NCBI GenBank assembly: GCA_003605085.1
Contig: QZKD01000013.1
Coordinates: forward strand, 1 to 35,828
Source of the DNA: Acholeplasma sp.
GTDB lineage: Bacteria; Bacillota_I; Bacilli_A; Acholeplasmatales; Acholeplasmataceae
DNA length: 35,828 nt
Direction of reading: 5' to 3'
How positions within the stretch are numbered: position 1 is the stretch's first letter; the number at the start of each line of letters is the position of its first letter. The notes below the pieces were generated by a model. The model made no database searches, had not been told where the DNA came from, and saw nothing but the letters and a program-made list of their open reading frames with translations. Both the position numbers and the translations under genes were made by a program. Below, in pieces: positions 31,502 to 35,828 of this stretch.

Positions 31502-33042
31502 TGAAAAAACTTAGTATATTGGTTATCATTGTTTTAATTATCACCTCACTCTATGCCTGTCAAGATGAACCCTCTGAACCTATTCCTACTGAGCCTACCA
31601 TCTTAGATACGCTTGCTCTAGCTTTTCCAGAACAGGATGTCTATTATCATATTTTTGTCCGTTCATTTGCAGATAGCGATGATGATGGCATAGGCGATCT
31701 AAGAGGGATTACTGAAAACTTAGATTATCTCAATGATCTCGGCGTGACTGCACTATGGCTTATGCCGATTAATCCATCTCCTTCCTACCATGGATACTCC
31801 GTCACGGATTATTATGGGATCGAAGAAGATTATGGTACTTTAGATGATTTCAATGAACTCGTCACAGAAGCGAAAAATCGAGGGATTGATATCATTATCG
31901 ATTTAGTGATTAATCATACCTCAGATCAACATCCATGGTATGTGGCTGCCAGATCCTCTACGACGGATCCTTATCGTGATTTTTACATCTGGAATGGCTC
32001 AACCGCTTATGAATCATTCGTCGGTGGCATGAAAGATTTAAATTTTAAAAATCCAGAAGTCGTTGAAGAAGTCGAAAACATCATGGATTATTGGCTCGGT
32101 TTAGGTGTCACCGGTTTTAGAATTGATGCAGCGATGCATCTGATTGAAAGCGTGAATCCTACCTATGATAACTCGATTTTACTGCTCAACTTAAATGCAC
32201 ATATCAAGCGTGAATACCCTCATTCATTTGTAGTTTCCGAAATATTCAATTATAACGTTGATCTAATCAAAGATTATTATATTGGATCTGATTCACTCTT
32301 TAATTTCTATCAAGCACAAAATGTTTGGGATAAGTTAGGCAATGGCAATTCACGGTATTTATTTGTCAGCAACTTAAATAGAGCCTATAATGCATTTCGC
32401 TCCATCGATGAAAACTTTATCGATTCCCCATTCTTAAGCAATCACGATGTCGATCGAATTGCATCCATGGGAGGTTTTTCTCAATATAATGGTGATTTAA
32501 AACTCGCTTTAGCTGCACGCATCTTATTGACATTACCCGGGAATCCCTTCATCTATTATGGGGATGAATTAGGTATGAAAGGTGTTCGTTATGAAGGTAT
32601 CAATATCCCCAATTATGGTGTAGCCTATGATGAATATCGCAGACAACCCTTCCTCTGGGGAAATCCAGATATCACGACCACATGGTTACCTAGTGATGGA
32701 TCAAACGATCAAACACCAACCCTCCTCGTTCAAAAAGAGGATGAAAACTCACTCTTTAACACCTATAAAGAGATCATTGAAATTAGAAAATCTTATCCAG
32801 CGTTGATGTATGGCAATTCGTTTATACCCTATGGTGAAAACAACTCCAATATCCAAGGCTATATTCGCACCTTCACTTATGGTGAATTTACTCAAGCCAT
32901 TCTCATCATTCATAATTTCTCTCCTGATCCACAAACGATTGATGTTGAGTATTTGACATCGATTTATGGAACTACTGACTTAGCTCCTTATGGAACGTTT
33001 ATTGCAGAAATTGATTATGCATTGATTGAGGCGTATCAATAA
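31501..33042 (+). CDS. Lipoprotein GH13 alpha-amylase-type glycosidase
   Basis: 513 residues. Signal peptide with lipobox SLYAC, Cys20 lipidated, then an acidic and proline-rich linker (21-35). The GH13 barrel follows: IDLVINHTS (133-141), GFRIDAAMH with nucleophile Asp209, VVSEIF with acid/base Glu247, and FLSNHDVDR with Asp316. IYYGDELGMKG is the usual late barrel motif. The DDGIGDLRGI segment near 61-70 fits oligosaccharide-type GH13 enzymes such as neopullulanase or cyclomaltodextrinase relatives. It should act outside the membrane on alpha-1,4-glucans or maltodextrins. Coupled to the RDD gene upstream and followed after 1 nt by DUF1189. Confidence 0.93.
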   Translation: MKKLSILVIIVLIITSLYACQDEPSEPIPTEPTILDTLALAFPEQDVYYHIFVRSFADSDDDGIGDLRGITENLDYLNDLGVTALWLMPINPSPSYHGYSVTDYYGIEEDYGTLDDFNELVTEAKNRGIDIIIDLVINHTSDQHPWYVAARSSTTDPYRDFYIWNGSTAYESFVGGMKDLNFKNPEVVEEVENIMDYWLGLGVTGFRIDAAMHLIESVNPTYDNSILLLNLNAHIKREYPHSFVVSEIFNYNVDLIKDYYIGSDSLFNFYQAQNVWDKLGNGNSRYLFVSNLNRAYNAFRSIDENFIDSPFLSNHDVDRIASMGGFSQYNGDLKLALAARILLTLPGNPFIYYGDELGMKGVRYEGINIPNYGVAYDEYRRQPFLWGNPDITTTWLPSDGSNDQTPTLLVQKEDENSLFNTYKEIIEIRKSYPALMYGNSFIPYGENNSNIQGYIRTFTYGEFTQAILIIHNFSPDPQTIDVEYLTSIYGTTDLAPYGTFIAEIDYALIEAYQ

Positions 33043-33043
33043 T

Positions 33044-33853
33044 ATGTTTATCACACGGTTTTTTAAAACATCGTTTTCTTTTCAAACGATGCTTACCGAG
33101 GTCAAGGAACCTTTTTGGAAATATATTCTCTATTTTTTAATCCTGATGATGCTTGTTGCTTTTCCGCTTAATTATTCCATTGTGATGGAACAAGGATTCC
33201 GCATTAACTTTATCGAAGAATCCTTCGTTGAAGAAACACCAGACTGGGTATTACCGGAATCCTGTGAGATTCAAGCGGGAGCTTTAAGTTGTGATGAGAC
33301 AGGGGTTATTATCTATACCCATCAAGACCTCACTTACTACTTGAATGCGAATCTAGATATGGTTGATGAAAACGAAAAGGGGATCTATCTTTTAGAAGAC
33401 CGGTTGATTTACACCAACGGTGTAGGTGCATCCATGACAGGATATTATCATCAGGGATTTTTAGACCGTTTTTCATTTCGTTCATTAAATCTACTTGAAG
33501 GCACAGAAAGATCAGCAGGTTATATTGTATTTGCTGAACAGCTACAAAATTGCTTTAGTCCTTATATCGTATTCTTTAGTTTACTCGTAAACTCTGCGAC
33601 AACCATTGGGATCAATATTGTATTCATATTATTGTTATCTCTTGTGTTACAACTTTTCCGTTTTGGGTACTCTAAGTTCTTCAAATATATCGATAGTTTA
33701 AAATTTTTGATCTACACGATGACAATTCCAGCCATTTTAAGTTTTATTGTGGGGTTTGTCTCTATGGCATTCTCACCAGTGATTTATCAGTTTGGCGTGG
33801 GAATCATCACCATGGTGGTCATGCTCACGCATGGTAAAAAGGTATTTGCATAA
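33044..33853 (+). CDS. DUF1189 membrane protein, YvdJ-like (maltodextrin-associated)
   Basis: 269 residues from the ATG at 33044, with GAGG upstream inside the amylase gene; the gap to the amylase stop is 1 nt. One hydrophobic segment near 30-48, a long outer domain (about 50-170), then two to four segments near 175-215 and 220-262. This is the DUF1189 layout, known from B. subtilis YvdJ, encoded among maltodextrin genes. The outer domain includes a Cys pair (CEIQAGALSC). The exact function is unknown. The amylase gene next to it supports a role in glucan uptake or sensing. Confidence 0.8.
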   Translation: MFITRFFKTSFSFQTMLTEVKEPFWKYILYFLILMMLVAFPLNYSIVMEQGFRINFIEESFVEETPDWVLPESCEIQAGALSCDETGVIIYTHQDLTYYLNANLDMVDENEKGIYLLEDRLIYTNGVGASMTGYYHQGFLDRFSFRSLNLLEGTERSAGYIVFAEQLQNCFSPYIVFFSLLVNSATTIGINIVFILLLSLVLQLFRFGYSKFFKYIDSLKFLIYTMTIPAILSFIVGFVSMAFSPVIYQFGVGIITMVVMLTHGKKVFA

Positions 33854-33879
33854 AAAAAGTAGCGCACTTGGCGCTACTT
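33852..33879 (-). terminator. Terminator of the minus-strand pullulanase/lipoprotein operon
   Basis: AAGTAGCGC (33857-33865) pairs with GCGCTACTT (33871-33879) around ACTTG. On the minus strand it is followed by a U-run made by the A-tract 33852-33858. First half of a double-hairpin arrangement. Confidence 0.85.
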
Positions 33880-33881
33880 AG

Positions 33882-33906
33882 GACTAGGGAAACCTAGTCT
33901 TTTTTT
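33882..33906 (+). terminator. Terminator of the plus-strand amylase/DUF1189 operon
   Basis: GACTAGG-GAAA-CCTAGTC (33882-33899) is followed by seven T. The T-run overlaps the stop codon of the convergent lipoprotein gene. Confidence 0.88.
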
Positions 33907-34288
33907 ATTCAAACGTTAATGCATTCGTTTTCAAACTGAGCCCAGGAGCACTGACACTTAGATTGATATCGAAAGTTAAGGTACCATAAGTGACTTCGTT
34001 TGCTTGAAAATCTTCTTCTGATGCATAGAAGCGAAGTGTGAATGTCATCTTCTTGGAGCCGATTTCTAAGAAATTATCTTCATAGATTTGAGATGCGACA
34101 TTGAAGGCAATTTCATTTAATTCGGCAAGGGATGTGGCATCATTGATGACCACATCCGCTTGGAGAGAGACATCGGTTAAAGTCTGATTTGCGACAACGA
34201 CGATATCCTTAGGTTCAGGATCGCCTTGACATCCAACGAGTAATAAGGTGATCACCAGAAACAGAAGTGTGAATAATGATTTTCTCAT
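33905..34288 (-). CDS. Small lipoprotein of unknown function
   Basis: 127 residues from the ATG at 34288. AAAGGGG lies 9 nt upstream, within the last codons of the pullulanase gene. The signal peptide ends in LLLVGC with Cys20 as the lipidation site. The mature part (about 107 residues) looks like a compact beta-rich domain with alternating hydrophobic strands, for example MTFTLRFYASEEDF and TFDINLSVS. I do not recognise a family. The gap to the pullulanase stop is 4 nt, so the two are one operon. A surface accessory role in glucan binding is plausible but unproven. Confidence 0.7.
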   Translation of the reverse strand: MRKSLFTLLFLVITLLLVGCQGDPEPKDIVVVANQTLTDVSLQADVVINDATSLAELNEIAFNVASQIYEDNFLEIGSKKMTFTLRFYASEEDFQANEVTYGTLTFDINLSVSAPGLSLKTNALTFE

Positions 34289-34292
34289 TGAC

Positions 34293-35828
34293 TTAACCCC
34301 TTTCTTCGACGGTGACTCTAAAAGATTCACCACTGACAAATAAGGTGTAGTAATAATAGTTAACAGCACCATAGGATTCAACCACTGCGAGAGTGACTGT
34401 ATAACGACCAGGAACATTGACATCATGATAGCTAGAGAAGTAAATCATTGCTTCTGGATTGTTGATCGTTAAATTCGAGAGTGGATCAAAGGTTTGTCCT
34501 TTTTCAATCGTCACTTCAGCTTCTTTGATTGAAATGGATGCATCCATGTTTTCGACCAAGATGATCGATGTATTAGATGGAGAGAAGAGTGTTCCACTTA
34601 CCTCTTCTAGACCATCGACATCCACTGATTCAAAATAGGTAAGCATCGAGTAGGTCTTTCCCGTGGTAAGTTCAATCGAAGCAAGTCCACCTGAAGGATT
34701 CCCAGTGTGCATTACGATGATTTCTGGTGTGTACTGATCTCCAGCAATCTTATACGCGATCACTTGGTTTCCTGAACTAGAGTCTATAAATGATAACCGG
34801 TTTTGAATTTCAGCCGCATTATCGATTCTAAAGTGATTATAGGTCTTTCTAATTTGAATCAAAGCCTTGTAATAATTAAACACATCGACATAAGTCGCTT
34901 TCCGATCCCAACGCAATTGATTGACAGTATCTGGGGATTCATAGGAGTTATGATCATAACCTCCTGTAGGAAGTGGTTTTGACCTCATGAATTCAACACC
35001 AGCATGCAAGAATGGAATTCCTTGTGAAGTTAAAATAATCGCGTTAGCTTGAATCTGTAATGCAGCCGCATTGATACTTGAAATTCCAGTTAAGCGTAAC
35101 TTATCATAAAGTGTATTATTATCGTGTGCTGAAACATAGTTAATTGTTTGGTTTGGATTTAGGTGCCATTCTTGAATTTGCGTAATGGCAGTGTGATTGG
35201 TTCCACCGACGACACCATACATTATGCCTTGTTTACTATAATCGGTGACATTACCTTGAACCCAACCTTTTTCATTGGCGTTGAAGACTGATCCCTTGAC
35301 TGCATCACGTGTCACATCATTGAATGCACCAACAAGATTCATATTTTTGATGTTATCTTTGTTCGCTGCGATCGAATTGGATAAAGGTGTTGTACCACCA
35401 TTCCATGGTTCACCATAAACAACAATCGTTGGATCAATGTCTTCAAGCATCGCTTGAATTTCATTCATCGTGTCGATATCATGAAGTGCCATTAAGTCAA
35501 AACGGAAACCAGATAAGTTGTACTCAGTGGCCCAGAATTTGACAGAGTCAACCATAAACTTACGTACCATAGACCGTTCAGATGCGGTTTCATTACCGGT
35601 ACCTGAACCATTGGAGAAACCTCCAGTTGAGGTTAATCTGTGATAATAACCTGGAACAATCTTATGGAAGTTTGATGTATCCGATTCACCCGTGTGGTTA
35701 TAGACAACGTCCATAATGATACGGATATCATGTTGATGGAATGCTTGGACCACTTGTTTGAATTCATTGATTCTAACAGCGCCATCAAATGGATTGGTTG
35801 AATAAGATCCTTCAAGTGTATTGAAATG
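34293..35828 (-). CDS. Type I pullulanase, C-terminal part, runs off the right edge
   Basis: The visible 511 residues remain open to the window edge, so the N-terminus is missing. The leading residues (LEGSYSTNPFDG and VRINEFKQVVQAFH) are typical of pullulanase. GH13 sites, counted from the first visible residue: VVYNHT, GFRFDLMALHD with nucleophile Asp111, YGEPWNGG with Glu140 and VSAHDNN with Asp236. IPFLHAGVEF and LRWDRK follow. After a C-terminal beta domain, a short Ig-like domain (final 75 residues or so) ends the protein. It debranches alpha-1,6 links in pullulan, starch or glycogen. The missing end should carry the signal and carbohydrate-binding modules. Confidence 0.92.
   Translation of the reverse strand, partial: HFNTLEGSYSTNPFDGAVRINEFKQVVQAFHQHDIRIIMDVVYNHTGESDTSNFHKIVPGYYHRLTSTGGFSNGSGTGNETASERSMVRKFMVDSVKFWATEYNLSGFRFDLMALHDIDTMNEIQAMLEDIDPTIVVYGEPWNGGTTPLSNSIAANKDNIKNMNLVGAFNDVTRDAVKGSVFNANEKGWVQGNVTDYSKQGIMYGVVGGTNHTAITQIQEWHLNPNQTINYVSAHDNNTLYDKLRLTGISSINAAALQIQANAIILTSQGIPFLHAGVEFMRSKPLPTGGYDHNSYESPDTVNQLRWDRKATYVDVFNYYKALIQIRKTYNHFRIDNAAEIQNRLSFIDSSSGNQVIAYKIAGDQYTPEIIVMHTGNPSGGLASIELTTGKTYSMLTYFESVDVDGLEEVSGTLFSPSNTSIILVENMDASISIKEAEVTIEKGQTFDPLSNLTINNPEAMIYFSSYHDVNVPGRYTVTLAVVESYGAVNYYYYTLFVSGESFRVTVEERG

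Noticed and set aside
34289-34426. Longer version of the small lipoprotein starting within the pullulanase gene
   Set aside because: It would bury the lipoprotein signal in the middle; the start at 34288 has a good ribosome site.
1-35828. CRISPR arrays, tRNA or rRNA genes, insertion sequences, prophage genes
   Set aside because: No regularly spaced repeats, cloverleaf-like sequence, transposase or phage structural motif was found by reading either strand.
1-35828. Mycoplasma-type code (TGA as tryptophan)
   Set aside because: TGA ends many genes at sensible points, and long frames contain none internally.

Overview
The window looks like a low-GC, Gram-positive-type (Bacillota or wall-less relative) anaerobic fermenter. 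TGA is a stop in many genes here (hydB, the DUF1801 gene, the vor genes, the hybrid kinase) and tryptophan is TGG, so the Mycoplasma/Spiroplasma code is excluded. Purine-rich ribosome sites, ATGA gene overlaps, consensus sigma-A promoters and several lipobox lipoproteins fit Bacillota or Acholeplasma/Izemoplasma-like lineages. I cannot name a genus from sequence alone.

Layout. 1-5.7 kb: the distal part of an NADH-linked [FeFe] hydrogenase operon (2Fe-2S protein, HydB, HydA), running into a lipoprotein solute-binding protein and one ABC permease. 5.77-5.88 kb: a short untranslated unit with a perfect consensus promoter and its own terminator, probably a small RNA with C-rich loops. 5.9-9.7 kb: two convergent esterases of the same fold, an aldo/keto reductase, a DUF554 membrane protein and a DUF1801 protein. 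9.7-14.8 kb: zinc-ribbon methyltransferase, short-chain dehydrogenase, large U32 family protein and a GT4 glycosyltransferase. 14.8-18.0 kb: a two-motif CDGSH protein (minus strand), a nucleotidyltransferase, a membrane-anchored PLC-like phosphodiesterase, a YerC/TrpR-like regulator and PgpA. 18.1-22.4 kb: a soluble GAF-containing hybrid histidine kinase, MsrB, an HSL-type hydrolase and a chloramphenicol-acetyltransferase-fold protein. 22.5-26.3 kb: a leucine-dehydrogenase/branched-chain 2-oxoacid:ferredoxin oxidoreductase operon with a probable catabolite-repression site. 26.4-31.5 kb: an MFS transporter with a large outer insert, a glycerophosphodiesterase (minus), a lipoprotein 5'-nucleotidase with two Ig-like repeats, and an RDD protein. 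31.5-35.8 kb: an alpha-glucan module made of a lipoprotein GH13 amylase and a DUF1189 protein, convergent with a small lipoprotein and a pullulanase that runs off the right edge.

How they fit together (inference). Leucine dehydrogenase would turn branched-chain amino acids into 2-oxoacids and NADH. The Vor complex would oxidise the 2-oxoacids to acyl-CoA and reduced ferredoxin. The hydrogenase would return NADH and ferredoxin electrons to protons as H2. The cre-like site just below the leucine-dehydrogenase promoter suggests repression when sugar, such as dextrins released by the surface amylase and pullulanase, is available. PgpA, the PLC-like enzyme, the glycerophosphodiesterase, the GT4 enzyme and the esterases point to active lipid turnover.

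No rRNA, tRNA, CRISPR array, insertion sequence or prophage gene was recognised. Coding density is high. The longest gene-free stretch is 5685-5929, and most of its right half is the small-RNA unit.
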